From Proteiniphilum sp. (GTDB taxonomy: Bacteria; Bacteroidota; Bacteroidia; Bacteroidales; Dysgonomonadaceae), in assembly GCA_015478855.1 (NCBI GenBank), contig JADMKJ010000001.1:2842-36787 (forward strand): DNA of 33,946 nucleotides. Direction: 5' to 3'. Under the pieces are notes generated by a model, which saw only the letters and a program-made list of their open reading frames with translations, ran no database searches and was not told where the DNA came from. Positions 25,873 to 33,842 of the stretch are shown here, piece by piece. The position numbers and the translations under genes are program-made. How positions within the stretch are numbered: the stretch's first letter is position 1; each line of letters starts with the position of its first letter.

Positions 25873-27330
25873 TTATAAATTTCGGAATATCTTCTCTACC
25901 TCCTCCTTGTCATCAAAGTGATGTTTTACACCTTTAATCTCCTGATAATCCTCATGTCCTTTACCGGCGATGAGGATCACATCTCCCGGTAGTGCCAGCG
26001 CACAGGCAGTCTTGATCGCTTCACGACGGTCGACAATGGTGAGGGCCATATTTTTCTGCTCCTCCGTAAGTCCCGCTACCATATCATGAAGGATATCCAC
26101 CGGCTCTTCAAACCGCGGGTTATCAGAGGTGAGTACTACCTTATCACTAAGCATTACTGCTTCACGGGCCATGATAGGTCTTTTGGTCCTGTCACGGTTT
26201 CCGCCACATCCCACCACAGTAATAATACGCCCCTTGTTACCGAGCACTTCATGGATAGCATTCAACACGTTCGTGAGTGCATCGGGTGTATGGGCATAAT
26301 CCACAATTGCTGTGTAATCACACGGCGAGCGAATGGTCTGAAAACGTCCTGCTACAGGTTTCAGCAATGAGAGCACACGCAGTATCTCATCCTCCTCCAG
26401 CCCAAGCAGTTGAGCAGTGCCATAAACAGCTAACAGATTGTAAACATTGAATATACCTACAAACTGTACGACAAGCTCCCTGCCATTTATTTCGATGTTT
26501 GTTCCGTCGAAATGTTTCTCAAATATGCGGGCTTTAAAATCGGCCATACGCTGCACGGAGTAGCTCTTTTTTTTCGCCTTTGTATTTTGCAACATCACCG
26601 GGCCATTCTTATCATCTATATTGGTCAGTGCGAATGCGTCACCCGGGAGATGGTCGAAGAAGGTTTTTTTTACATTCCGGTAATCCAGCATATTCTTGTG
26701 ATAGTCGAGATGATCCTGTGTGAGGTTGGTGAAAATGCCTCCCACAAAACAGAGGCTGTCAACACGCCTCTGGTGGATAGCATGAGAGCTGACCTCCATA
26801 AAGGCATATTCACAACCGGCATCCACCATTTTACGCAGCAATGAATTCACCGTGATGGGATCGGGTGTGGTATGCGTGGTAGGATAATGGTCATCGTTCA
26901 CATAGTTAGCGACGGTAGACAACAATCCGACAGGAAATCCAAGCGTGCGAAACATCATATATAACAAGGTGGCAATAGTCGTTTTGCCGTTTGTTCCGGT
27001 CACACCCACCAGCTTCAGCTGTTGTGAGGGATTACCATACCACTCCGATGCGATCAGAGCCAGTGCTTCAGCGCTGTTTTCTACCTGGATATAGGTGACA
27101 CGTGAAAAATACTCCTCTATCATCGGTTTATCATATACCACCACCGTAGCTCCCTGTTCTATCGCTTTTCCGATGTAGGCATGTCCGTCTGTGCAGATCC
27201 CCTCCACAGCAATGAAGAGTGATCCTGGTTGAACCGAACGAGAATCGGAGGTTATAGATGTTACCTCTGCCTCTTCATTACCCCGTAAGGCAGCAAGATT
27301 ACATTTTTCAATTATTTTTGTCAGCTTCAT
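25873..27330 (-). CDS. murE: UDP-MurNAc-L-Ala-D-Glu--meso-diaminopimelate ligase
   Basis: Adds the third stem-peptide residue in the cytoplasm. It has 485 residues. The ATP loop is [13 protein letters not shown] (110-122). [13 protein letters not shown] (179-191) binds the tripeptide precursor, [11 protein letters not shown] (201-211) is the Mur ligase DHLD motif, and Lys in YRNVKKTFF (217-225) is the likely carbamylated residue. The amino-acid selectivity motif is DNPR (403-406), which in this family marks meso-diaminopimelate enzymes instead of lysine enzymes, so the wall is predicted to be of the DAP type. [12 protein letters not shown] is also conserved. It starts 5 bp after the PBP gene and ends 4 bp before mraY, so the three are clearly cotranscribed. 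Confidence 0.97.
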   Translation of the reverse strand: MKLTKIIEKCNLAALRGNEEAEVTSITSDSRSVQPGSLFIAVEGICTDGHAYIGKAIEQGATVVVYDKPMIEEYFSRVTYIQVENSAEALALIASEWYGNPSQQLKLVGVTGTNGKTTIATLLYMMFRTLGFPVGLLSTVANYVNDDHYPTTHTTPDPITVNSLLRKMVDAGCEYAFMEVSSHAIHQRRVDSLCFVGGIFTNLTQDHLDYHKNMLDYRNVKKTFFDHLPGDAFALTNIDDKNGPVMLQNTKAKKKSYSVQRMADFKARIFEKHFDGTNIEINGRELVVQFVGIFNVYNLLAVYGTAQLLGLEEDEILRVLSLLKPVAGRFQTIRSPCDYTAIVDYAHTPDALTNVLNAIHEVLGNKGRIITVVGCGGNRDRTKRPIMAREAVMLSDKVVLTSDNPRFEEPVDILHDMVAGLTEEQKNMALTIVDRREAIKTACALALPGDVILIAGKGHEDYQEIKGVKHHFDDKEEVEKIFRNL

Positions 27331-27335
27331 ACCTT

Positions 27336-29534
27336 TTATCGTAATGTGATGCTTATGGTTGTTCCTTTTACCAGTCTCTGATCGTGAGGGAAGGATTGAG
27401 ACACCACTTTACCGGAGCCTGTCAGGTTTACTTTAAGACCCGATTTTTCCAGCAGATAGAGTGCATCGCGTGCCCCCATTCCCCTCACATCGGGGACCAA
27501 CGCTCCTGTCAATGTCAATGCCTGCGGGTGATAAGCAATACTATCCTGTTGCATCTTCACCCAATCGGCTGCCTCATCAGATTCTCCCACAGGAAAATTC
27601 AGCGATGCCAGCAATGTCCTGTTATGTTTCCAGTTACCGTTTTTCAGAGGAGGATTCTTCTGTAGTGTGGAATCGACAGGGCAATGTGCTACAGAAAGCT
27701 GTACTTTCCTTATATAGGTCTGTTCAGCAATATTTTTGAAAACCATGCCGGCCATACCTCCACCTGAAGGTACACCTTTTGGTTTTCTGAGACCAACGAA
27801 AACGGTGTACATTGGTTCTTCTGCAGGGAAATAGCCGCAGAAGGAGACATAATAACCGCCATAACCCCCACCCGAAGCTATTTGCGCCGTTCCGGTTTTA
27901 CCGGCAATAGTAAAGTAATCTGATGCTACCACCCTGGCAGTCCCCTCTTTCACCACACCCACCAGCATCTCATGTATCTGCTGCAGTGTTGTTTCCTTAC
28001 ACATCATCGGATTGACAACTTCTGCTTCTGTGTTCTTCACCACTTTCCCTGCTTCAATGAACTGCCTGGCGATGAAAGGCTTTATCATCCTGCCACCGTT
28101 GGCAATGCCATTGTAAAACATCAGCATATAGATAGGAGGTATTTTCGATTCATACCCGAAAGACATCCAGGGAAGGGTTGTTTTAGACCAGTAGTTCACT
28201 TTATCATCGGGAAAACGGACAGATGATGTCCCTTCGATGCCCTGTAGGGGCACATCCCACTGAAGTTGTTTTCTTAATCCTATTCTGTCAATCCCCTCAA
28301 CAAATTTGGTTGGATTGTCTTCATATCCCTTCAGAACGATTTTACTCATCACGATATTGGAAGAGACCTGCATACCCTCCGTAACCGTTAAATAACCACG
28401 ATCCTGACCACGGCGCCAGTAATGGTCTCTCACCCATCTTTTATTATACTGAAAAAGACCACTGCCCACATAAAAAGAATCTGTCGGTGTAACCACACCA
28501 TCATCGAGAGCGACCATCGTTGTGACAGTTTTAAAGGTCGATCCCGGTTCATTCATATAGGAGAATGCGTTGGGATTTCCTTCGCCATACTCGCCGTTAC
28601 TCATACGGTCCAGGTTGACGATACCTTTGATCTCTCCGCTTTTCACCTCCATGATAATGGCTGTGCCCGATTCAGCTTCAGTCTCAGTCAACTTCTCACG
28701 GAGCGAACGCTCTGCAATATCCTGAATATCTGCATCGATAGTGGTAATGATATCCCACCCCTCCTCGGCAGGCTTCTCCACCACATCCATCCATTTACCC
28801 TGAATCTTCTGACGGAATTTCACTCCAGGGATACCCCGGAGCAGTGAATCATACTTCAACTCAAGCCCGCTGGCTCCTCCCTTTTCAAGGTCTTTGTATA
28901 CATTACCCACTGTTCGTGTTGCCAGATTACCGAAAGGTTTCTTGCGTGCATTCCGCTCCTCGGCAATCAACCCACTACGGTTGGATCGCTGGTTCCAGAA
29001 AGGGAATGTGCGGATCTCCTTCAGGTCGACATAGGAGATATCGCCACGTATGATCTTCACATAACGGGAGCGTATGGGGACTCTCTTATCTACCCCTCTT
29101 GCTTCATTATCACGTATTTTCTCCTCCTCGCCCTCGCGCATTTTCCATCCGCTCATAATTACATTCCTGTATTGAGCAGCCGTTCTGTCGGGGAATTTTT
29201 TGGCCAACTCAAGCGAAAGATCTCCCACATACTTTGAGAGTGTATCTTTTTCTATTCCATCCGCCCAAAAATCCATATATATACTGAAAAGCGGCTCGGT
29301 GGTTGCCAGCAGCTTACCATCGTAGGTGTAGATATTCCCTCTCTTAGGCAGGATCACCCTATCTCTGATCACCGTCTCCTTCTCTCCTACCTCGCGCCAC
29401 TTTTTACCTTCCGATGTGAACACGATCTTACCGGCTGAGAAGATAATCATCACAGCAAACAGCATCAACAGGGAGACAATAAGACCATATCTCCCCAAAA
29501 TACCCTTTTTGTCTTTTCTGTTCCCTCCTTTCAT
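27336..29534 (-). CDS. ftsI: Septal class B penicillin-binding protein (FtsI/PBP3 type) with PASTA domain
   Basis: The division-specific D,D-transpeptidase that cross-links septal peptidoglycan and works with FtsW. It has 732 residues: a basic cytoplasmic tail (1-13), a membrane helix (about 14-34), and the PBP dimerisation domain starting with [18 protein letters not shown] (56-73). The transpeptidase active site has Ser332-Thr-Phe-Lys335 (SxxK) in NEPGSTFKT, the SSN triad at 391-393 and KTGTA at 546-550. After a linker, one PASTA domain occupies about 677-732 ([20 protein letters not shown], then [20 protein letters not shown]). PASTA tails are best known in Gram-positive division PBPs and absent from E. 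coli FtsI. It lies 20 bp after the ftsL-like gene and 5 bp before murE. Confidence 0.96.
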   Translation of the reverse strand: MKGGNRKDKKGILGRYGLIVSLLMLFAVMIIFSAGKIVFTSEGKKWREVGEKETVIRDRVILPKRGNIYTYDGKLLATTEPLFSIYMDFWADGIEKDTLSKYVGDLSLELAKKFPDRTAAQYRNVIMSGWKMREGEEEKIRDNEARGVDKRVPIRSRYVKIIRGDISYVDLKEIRTFPFWNQRSNRSGLIAEERNARKKPFGNLATRTVGNVYKDLEKGGASGLELKYDSLLRGIPGVKFRQKIQGKWMDVVEKPAEEGWDIITTIDADIQDIAERSLREKLTETEAESGTAIIMEVKSGEIKGIVNLDRMSNGEYGEGNPNAFSYMNEPGSTFKTVTTMVALDDGVVTPTDSFYVGSGLFQYNKRWVRDHYWRRGQDRGYLTVTEGMQVSSNIVMSKIVLKGYEDNPTKFVEGIDRIGLRKQLQWDVPLQGIEGTSSVRFPDDKVNYWSKTTLPWMSFGYESKIPPIYMLMFYNGIANGGRMIKPFIARQFIEAGKVVKNTEAEVVNPMMCKETTLQQIHEMLVGVVKEGTARVVASDYFTIAGKTGTAQIASGGGYGGYYVSFCGYFPAEEPMYTVFVGLRKPKGVPSGGGMAGMVFKNIAEQTYIRKVQLSVAHCPVDSTLQKNPPLKNGNWKHNRTLLASLNFPVGESDEAADWVKMQQDSIAYHPQALTLTGALVPDVRGMGARDALYLLEKSGLKVNLTGSGKVVSQSFPHDQRLVKGTTISITLR

Positions 29535-29554
29535 ATTCCTTACTTACGATGAGA

Positions 29555-29887
29555 TTATTTATCAATATAATAGACCGGCTCATTCGTCACTTTAAGCTCC
29601 AGACCGGCCTCTGTCACACGACGCTCAACCTCTCCCTGACGGCTGGCCTCCGTAAGCCTTGAAGAGATCGTCAGCGACTCATATCTCGCATCTTTCAGCA
29701 CTCTCTCAAGGCGTTCAATCTCTGACATTCTTTGTAGTACCGCATAGCGGTGACTGATGAACAAGAACATAATAAGCACAATAACCAATATAAATCTCAT
29801 GTTTCGGAGGAAGAAATCCTCAGTGAGAACACTTCCTCCAAAAACATGGACAAACGATTTACGTATGTTATCGAACTTGATTTTCAT
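29555..29887 (-). CDS. ftsL: FtsL-like division protein
   Basis: A 110-residue bitopic membrane protein. A basic cytoplasmic head (1-28, FDNIRKSFVHVFGGSV and onward) is followed by one membrane helix (about 31-47, FILVIVLIMFLFISHRY). Then comes a predicted coiled coil (about 50-92, VLQRMSEIERLERVLKDARY and onward) and a short tail ending VTNEPVYYID. The architecture and the location between rsmH and the septal PBP match FtsL, the partner of FtsQ that activates FtsW/PBP. Sequence similarity in this family is very low, so the assignment is by position and topology. To my knowledge the Bacteroidota form has its own Pfam family. The 51-bp gap upstream contains a heptamer repeat. Confidence 0.85.
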   Translation of the reverse strand: MKIKFDNIRKSFVHVFGGSVLTEDFFLRNMRFILVIVLIMFLFISHRYAVLQRMSEIERLERVLKDARYESLTISSRLTEASRQGEVERRVTEAGLELKVTNEPVYYIDK

Positions 29888-29907
29888 ATATTTCCAGCTG
29901 ACAGCTT

Positions 29908-29934
29908 CTTAATTTTAATTCTTAATTCTTAATT
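29908..29934. repeat. Degenerate 7-bp AT repeat between rsmH and ftsL
   Basis: Copies of CTTAATT occur at 29908-29914, 29921-29927 and 29928-29934, with a TTAATT-like partial unit between the first two. On the minus (coding) strand this is AATTAAG repeated. It occupies much of the 51-bp gap and lies about 20-50 bases before the ftsL start. Confidence 0.6.
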
Positions 29935-29938
29935 GTTT

Positions 29939-30841
29939 TCACCTTTTCTCCGCAATACGCAGCTTGGCACTTCGTGAACGTGGATTTTGAAACTGCTCTT
30001 CCCCGGAGGGAACAATCACTTTCCTGTTAATCAATATGAATGGTGTCTCTATATTACCATAGAAGTCCTTTATTAGCCTGCCTTCAAAATTGCCCGTCCT
30101 GAAAAAATTCTTCACCAACCGATCTTCAAGCGAATGATAAGATATCACGCTTATCCGTCCTCCGGGCTTCAACACCTGTAATGCCTGTATAAGCATCTCC
30201 CTCAATGCATTCATCTCTCCATTCACCTCTATGCGCAATGCCTGAAATGCCTGCGCCAATATCTTTTTCTCCCTGTCTCTATAGGCAAACGGCTCCAGGA
30301 TTGAGAGAAGATCCTTCGTCTCCACAATTGTTTTTGATGAACGATATGCCACAACTGACGACGCAATCTTGCGTGCATTCCTCAGTTCACCGTAGGTATA
30401 AAAGATATCAGACAGCCTTTCTTCAGAATATTCATTCAGTATATCAGAAGCTTTCATTGCTGCGTTGCGATTCATACGCATATCCAGTTCCCCCTCAAAA
30501 CGGAATGAAAAACCACGTGCAGCATCATCAAAATGATGTGATGATACTCCCAGATCGGCCAACACACCATCCACCGCTGTTATGTCATGATAACGAATGA
30601 AGTTTTTCAGAAAACGGAAATTGGCACGCGCAAAAATAAACCGTTGATCGTCAATTCTGTTTTTGATCGCATCTTCATCCTGATCAAAGGCAATCAGCCG
30701 ACCATCCTCGCCTAACCTGTTCAATATCTCCCGTGAATGGCCACCGCCGCCAAAAGTGACATCCACATACACTCCCCCGGGGGAGATGTTCAGTCCCTCT
30801 ATACTTGCCTGAAGCAATGCCGGTGTGTGATATGCTGCCAT
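29939..30841 (-). CDS. rsmH: 16S rRNA (cytosine-1402-N4)-methyltransferase
   Basis: Methylates N4 of C1402 in the decoding centre of 16S rRNA with S-adenosylmethionine; formerly MraW. It has 300 residues. YHTPALLQASIEGLNI (4-19) is the conserved N-terminal helix. The SAM-binding motif I is YVDVTFGGGGHSREIL (25-40), followed by the acidic AFDQDEDAI (51-59). VDGVLADLGVSSHHFDDAARGFSFRFEGELDMRM carries the family catalytic region DLGxSSxQ, here with His-His in place of the usual Gln. ALRIEVNGEMNAL and ISYHSLEDRLVKNFF are conserved RsmH motifs, and the tail NPRSRSAKLRIAEK is typical. It is second in the operon, 108 bp after mraZ, and ends 51 bp before the ftsL-like gene. Confidence 0.97.
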   Translation of the reverse strand: MAAYHTPALLQASIEGLNISPGGVYVDVTFGGGGHSREILNRLGEDGRLIAFDQDEDAIKNRIDDQRFIFARANFRFLKNFIRYHDITAVDGVLADLGVSSHHFDDAARGFSFRFEGELDMRMNRNAAMKASDILNEYSEERLSDIFYTYGELRNARKIASSVVAYRSSKTIVETKDLLSILEPFAYRDREKKILAQAFQALRIEVNGEMNALREMLIQALQVLKPGGRISVISYHSLEDRLVKNFFRTGNFEGRLIKDFYGNIETPFILINRKVIVPSGEEQFQNPRSRSAKLRIAEKR

Positions 30842-30949
30842 CTGCCTGTTGTCTGAAATAATCTGTAAGCTGTTACTCTTTTTTTAAATTGCGTCTTGCC
30901 GGCTGCCGCAGTGGTCACATCAGAATGATGCACATTTATGCCGCCCTCT

Positions 30950-31396
30950 TTAACGCTCCATTAACTGCTGTAATTTCGAAGAAAAATCATCGGGATCTAC
31001 CAGCGGTTTCTCCAGTTTCTCTTTTGCCCAGATCTCGATGGTTTCATCTACTCCGAGGAAACGTACATCTGCATCAATGGAAACCATCTGAAGGTATCGC
31101 TTTGGTATAAGCACCCTACCACTCGCATCCATCTCAAGCCTTTCGGCATCAAGCACGAACTGACGGAAAATCTGCTGCTGCTCCCTGTTCCACTTATTCA
31201 GCCTGCTTCGAAGTATTTCAATCTCTTTCTCCCATACACTACCCGGGTAGAGCACAAGACACTCCTGAAAAATATCTTTCCGGAGCACAAGGAAATCTTC
31301 GCCTTCACATTGCAAGCGCTTGCGAAAAATGGCCGGCACAAAAATTCTACCTTTTGTATCTGCTTTGGCTTCCATATTTCCCAGGAACTGTATCAT
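30950..31396 (-). CDS. mraZ: Transcriptional regulator MraZ
   Basis: A conserved DNA-binding protein that controls the dcw operon. I take the start at 31396 (148 residues, MIQFLGNMEAKADTKGRIFV), the length and N-terminus usual for the family. The frame is open to an ATG at 31474, but that would put the predicted promoter inside the gene. Two SpoVT/AbrB-type half-motifs are present: ADTKGRIFVPAIFRKRL (12-28) and MDASGRVLIPKRYL (89-102), each with the DxxGR core. MraZ forms ring-shaped oligomers that bind spaced direct repeats upstream of its own gene. Matching repeats lie at 31450-31479, so autoregulation of the operon is likely. It is the first gene of the cluster. Confidence 0.95.
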   Translation of the reverse strand: MIQFLGNMEAKADTKGRIFVPAIFRKRLQCEGEDFLVLRKDIFQECLVLYPGSVWEKEIEILRSRLNKWNREQQQIFRQFVLDAERLEMDASGRVLIPKRYLQMVSIDADVRFLGVDETIEIWAKEKLEKPLVDPDDFSSKLQQLMER

Positions 31397-31443
31397 TTCC
31401 TTATCAAATTCAGCTAAATAGCATTTTAGTTGCTGTAAAAGTA

Positions 31444-31451
31444 CAAAATTA
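31444..31451 (-). promoter_or_regulatory. -7 promoter box of the dcw operon
   Basis: On the minus strand TAATTTTG (31451-31444) is an exact TAnnTTTG match. It implies a transcript start near 31437 and a leader of about 40 bases before the mraZ ATG at 31396. No TTTG is found at -33. The repeats described separately occupy that position. Confidence 0.6.
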
Positions 31452-31479
31452 TCCACTTTCCCCCACATTTCCACACTTT
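31450..31479 (-). promoter_or_regulatory. Probable MraZ operator: three consecutive 10-bp repeats
   Basis: Reading the minus strand: AAAGTGTGGA (31479-31470), AATGTGGGGG (31469-31460), AAAGTGGATA (31459-31450). All three share AA(A/T)GTG(T/G) in the same phase at 10-bp spacing. Known MraZ boxes are direct repeats with one motif per DNA turn (TGGG-type in E. coli, AAAGTG-type in Mollicutes). The last unit overlaps the -7 box by two bases, a good position for repression. Confidence 0.7.
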
Positions 31480-31632
31480 ATTTTATAAAAAAGTTATCAA
31501 CATGCCGGATTTATTTCATTAACACCTTATTAGCTGCCATTTAAATGATTTTATGTAGTGTGGAAAATCTTCACTCAATGATAAAAAAACTGAAAAATTC
31601 ACCTCTATTGGCAATGGGTTGTCATATTTTTG

Positions 31633-31640
31633 TACATTTG
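31633..31640 (+). promoter_or_regulatory. -7 promoter box of the acyltransferase pair
   Basis: TACATTTG matches TAnnTTTG exactly, 28 bases before the ATG at 31668. It lies inside the upstream-extended reading frame, supporting the internal start. A TTG at 31608-31610 is a possible but poorly spaced -33 element. Confidence 0.5.
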
Positions 31641-31667
31641 CGTCAAATTAGATGTGGAGAAGATGCA

Positions 31668-32492
31668 ATGAACCAGACCAATGCATTCAGAATTAATATT
31701 GATAAGGTACTAAAGGACAAAGTCTCAAAATATTACAATAGAATCCCTAAGTTTCTTATTAGTTATCTCAAGCGGACAGTCCACCAGGAGGATATCAATG
31801 GCATTCTGGAACGGAATAATGATGTGGAGGGGGTAGCGTTTATGCATGCATTGGTGAAGAATGAGTTCAACCTTCACCTTCACCTGAAGGGTGAAGAGAA
31901 TATACCCGGGAAGGGGCAGTTTATATTTGCATCCAATCACCCTCTTGGGGGTCTTGATGGAATTTGTCTTTCATCTGTACTGGGTGAGAGGTACGATGGA
32001 AAGATTAAATACCTGGTCAATGACATACTTTATTACATTGATCCGCTGAAACCAATCTTCATTCCCATCAACAAATATGGATCACAAGCCAGAGGTTCTG
32101 CTAAAGCAATGAATGAAGCATACGCATCCGACAATCAGATCATCACCTTTCCGGCAGGTTTATGTTCCCGCAAGGTGAAAGGAATGATAATAGATATGGA
32201 ATGGATGAAGAGTTTTATCATCAAGGCGGTTGAATACCGGAGAGATGTGATCCCTGTACATTTCGCCGGCAGGAACTCCAACTTCTTCTATAATTTTGCC
32301 AATATCCGCAAAGCAACCGGCATCAAATTCAATATCGAACTGATTTACCTGCCGGATGAAATGTATAAAAACAGCAATCAGACCTTCACTATCACCTTTG
32401 GCAAACCCATACCCTGGCAAACATTCGACAAATCAAAAACACCATCAGAGTGGGCGCAGTATGTAAAAGAAGTGGTCTACACCCTGAAGTGA
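31668..32492 (+). CDS. glsA: GlsA-like O-acyltransferase (PlsC superfamily)
   Basis: Probably esterifies a second fatty acid onto an N-acyl amino acid, the last step of glycine- or ornithine-lipid synthesis at the inner membrane. The start at 31668 gives 274 residues, is preceded by GGAGAAG and lies after the predicted promoter. The frame is open upstream to 31545, which I reject. The acyltransferase motif I is SNHPLGGLDG with His91 and Asp97, five residues apart instead of the usual four. Block II is IPINKYGSQARG (133-142 region), block III is FPAGLCSRK (161-169) where PlsC enzymes usually have FPEGxRS, and block IV is VIPVHFAGRNSNFFY (194-208). I recall both variations as family features of the Bacteroidota proteins. 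The partner N-acyltransferase gene starts 26 bp after the stop. A plain lysophospholipid acyltransferase is the alternative. Confidence 0.75.
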   Translation: MNQTNAFRINIDKVLKDKVSKYYNRIPKFLISYLKRTVHQEDINGILERNNDVEGVAFMHALVKNEFNLHLHLKGEENIPGKGQFIFASNHPLGGLDGICLSSVLGERYDGKIKYLVNDILYYIDPLKPIFIPINKYGSQARGSAKAMNEAYASDNQIITFPAGLCSRKVKGMIIDMEWMKSFIIKAVEYRRDVIPVHFAGRNSNFFYNFANIRKATGIKFNIELIYLPDEMYKNSNQTFTITFGKPIPWQTFDKSKTPSEWAQYVKEVVYTLK

Positions 32493-32518
32493 CGAAAATC
32501 TTAACGAATCAAAAATGT

Positions 32519-33553
32519 ATGGAAAAGATTATTGACCCCGTAAAAAAAGAACTGATAAAAAGTGAATTGACAGTTCAGAAAAGGGTACGAATCACCAATA
32601 AAGCAAACAACGAAATTTATGTCTTCACTGCCCACGACTCTCCCAATCTGATGCGTGAAGTAGGACGACTACGTGAGATTGCATTCCGTCATTACGGTGG
32701 CGGTACCGGCTTAGAGGCCGATATTGACAAATATGACATCATGGATGTTCCTTACCGGCAACTGATTGTGTGGGATCCCGAAAATGAAGAGATCCTGGGT
32801 GGTTACCGTTTTATCTACGGCTCCGATGTGGAGTTCGATGAAGATGGCAAACCAAAGCTTGCCACGGCTCACCTCTACAACTTTTCGCAGCAGTTTATCA
32901 CTGATTTTCTGCCGACCACGGTGGAGCTGGGCAGATCGTTTGTCTCGCTCGAATACCAGTCCACACTGCTGGGAAGAAAAGGTATTTTCGCCCTTGACAA
33001 CCTCTGGGATGGGTTGGGTGCACTCACCGTCATTGACCCCGAGATTGAGTATTTCTTTGGGAAAGTGACCATGTACGGCACCTACAATAAGGACGCCCGC
33101 AACATGATCCTCTATTTCCTCAACAAGCACTTTCCCGACGCGTTGAAGCTGGTGACACCGATTGACCCACTGATCACCGGAACAGACATAGTGAAGATGC
33201 GGACACTATTTCACGGGAGGAACTTCAAGGAGGATTACAAGATTCTCAACAAGGAGGTGAGGACACTGGGGTACAACATCCCACCACTGATCAATGCCTA
33301 CATGGGTCTCTCACCCACAATGCGCTTCTTCGGCACTGCCATCAACGACGAGTTTGGAGAGGTGGAAGAATCGGGCATCCTCATCAGGATCGATCAGATC
33401 CTGGAAGAGAAGAGGGCACGCCACATGGATACCTACATGAAGAGCAATCCCAGCAAACGTTTCCTGATGAACCTCAGGAGATTCATCAATGTGAAATCTT
33501 CAAAAAGGATAGTCGTTGCACCAAAAGAAAAATCTGCAAAAAATAAAAACTAA
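32519..33553 (+). CDS. glsB: GlsB-like N-acyltransferase (OlsB-type GNAT)
   Basis: Predicted to transfer a 3-hydroxy-acyl chain from acyl carrier protein to the amino group of glycine (or ornithine), making the lyso-aminolipid that the upstream gene product then acylates. The start at 32519 gives 344 residues. The frame is open back to 32450, overlapping the previous gene, and I reject that. GNAT-like hallmarks of the OlsB/hemolysin-type family are VGRLREIAFRHYGGGTGLEADIDKYD (48-73), YRQLIVWDPENEEILGGYRFIYG (79-101), TTVELGRSFVSLEYQ (a conserved ELGRS strand-helix) and LFGKVTMYGTY-like IEYFFGKVTMYGTYN. The C-terminal third ends in a Lys/Arg-rich tail. In Bacteroides a neighbouring pair of this kind makes glycine lipids; which amino acid is used here cannot be read from sequence. 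Confidence 0.8.
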   Translation: MEKIIDPVKKELIKSELTVQKRVRITNKANNEIYVFTAHDSPNLMREVGRLREIAFRHYGGGTGLEADIDKYDIMDVPYRQLIVWDPENEEILGGYRFIYGSDVEFDEDGKPKLATAHLYNFSQQFITDFLPTTVELGRSFVSLEYQSTLLGRKGIFALDNLWDGLGALTVIDPEIEYFFGKVTMYGTYNKDARNMILYFLNKHFPDALKLVTPIDPLITGTDIVKMRTLFHGRNFKEDYKILNKEVRTLGYNIPPLINAYMGLSPTMRFFGTAINDEFGEVEESGILIRIDQILEEKRARHMDTYMKSNPSKRFLMNLRRFINVKSSKRIVVAPKEKSAKNKN

Positions 33554-33621
33554 CACCTTTTATTAAAGCTGCTATGAAATAACCGGGTGTTCTTAACACC
33601 AGAAAGGAATGAGTGTACACC

Positions 33622-33670
33622 TGTAGTGACCCCCAAAAGTTTTTTGTCTAACTTTTGGGGGGTCGGTTCA
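33622..33670. mobile_element. 49-bp joined pair of IS3-type ends (remnant or minimal element)
   Basis: The element runs from TGTAGTGACCCCC to GGGGGGTCGGTTCA. Its tips are the TG...CA of IS3-family ends, and the interior carries the CCCCCAAAAGT / ACTTTTGGGG inverted repeats (33630-33640 and 33651-33661 region) around a 10-base T-rich centre. The same three bases, ACC, flank it at 33619-33621 and 33671-33673, as a 3-bp target duplication would. No transposase is present. The IS-end assignment is from my memory of IS150-group termini and is not database-checked. Confidence 0.5.
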
Positions 33671-33834
33671 ACCATATGTACCATCTTTTCTTTATTTAAG
33701 TCAAAATATATTACCGCACCTTAACGGTTAACTGATTGATAGTATATTTTTTACACTTCTGAAAAATGCAATCGATTGCACAGGCCATAGAAGTTAATTA
33801 CACCTTTTCCAGTATCGTATCTGACAGGATATTC

Positions 33835-33842
33835 TAACTTTG
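33835..33842 (+). promoter_or_regulatory. Orphan -7 promoter box near the right edge
   Basis: TAACTTTG matches TAnnTTTG exactly. No -33 TTTG at the expected spacing. It probably serves a gene starting beyond the window. Confidence 0.3.

Noticed and set aside
31397-31474. 26-residue N-terminal extension of MraZ
   Set aside because: The family starts MIQFLGN, and the -7 box and repeats would lie within or at the edge of the extended gene.
31545-31667. 41-residue N-terminal extension of the O-acyltransferase
   Set aside because: It precedes the predicted -7 box at 31633 and lacks a ribosome-binding sequence; GGAGAAG precedes the ATG at 31668.
32450-32518. Overlapping upstream start for the N-acyltransferase
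   Set aside because: The extra 23 residues overlap the previous gene and have no family similarity; ATG at 32519 fits better.
33628-33664. Hairpin after glsB as a rho-independent terminator
   Set aside because: No T-run follows the stem on either strand; the tips and flanking ACC repeats fit joined IS ends better.
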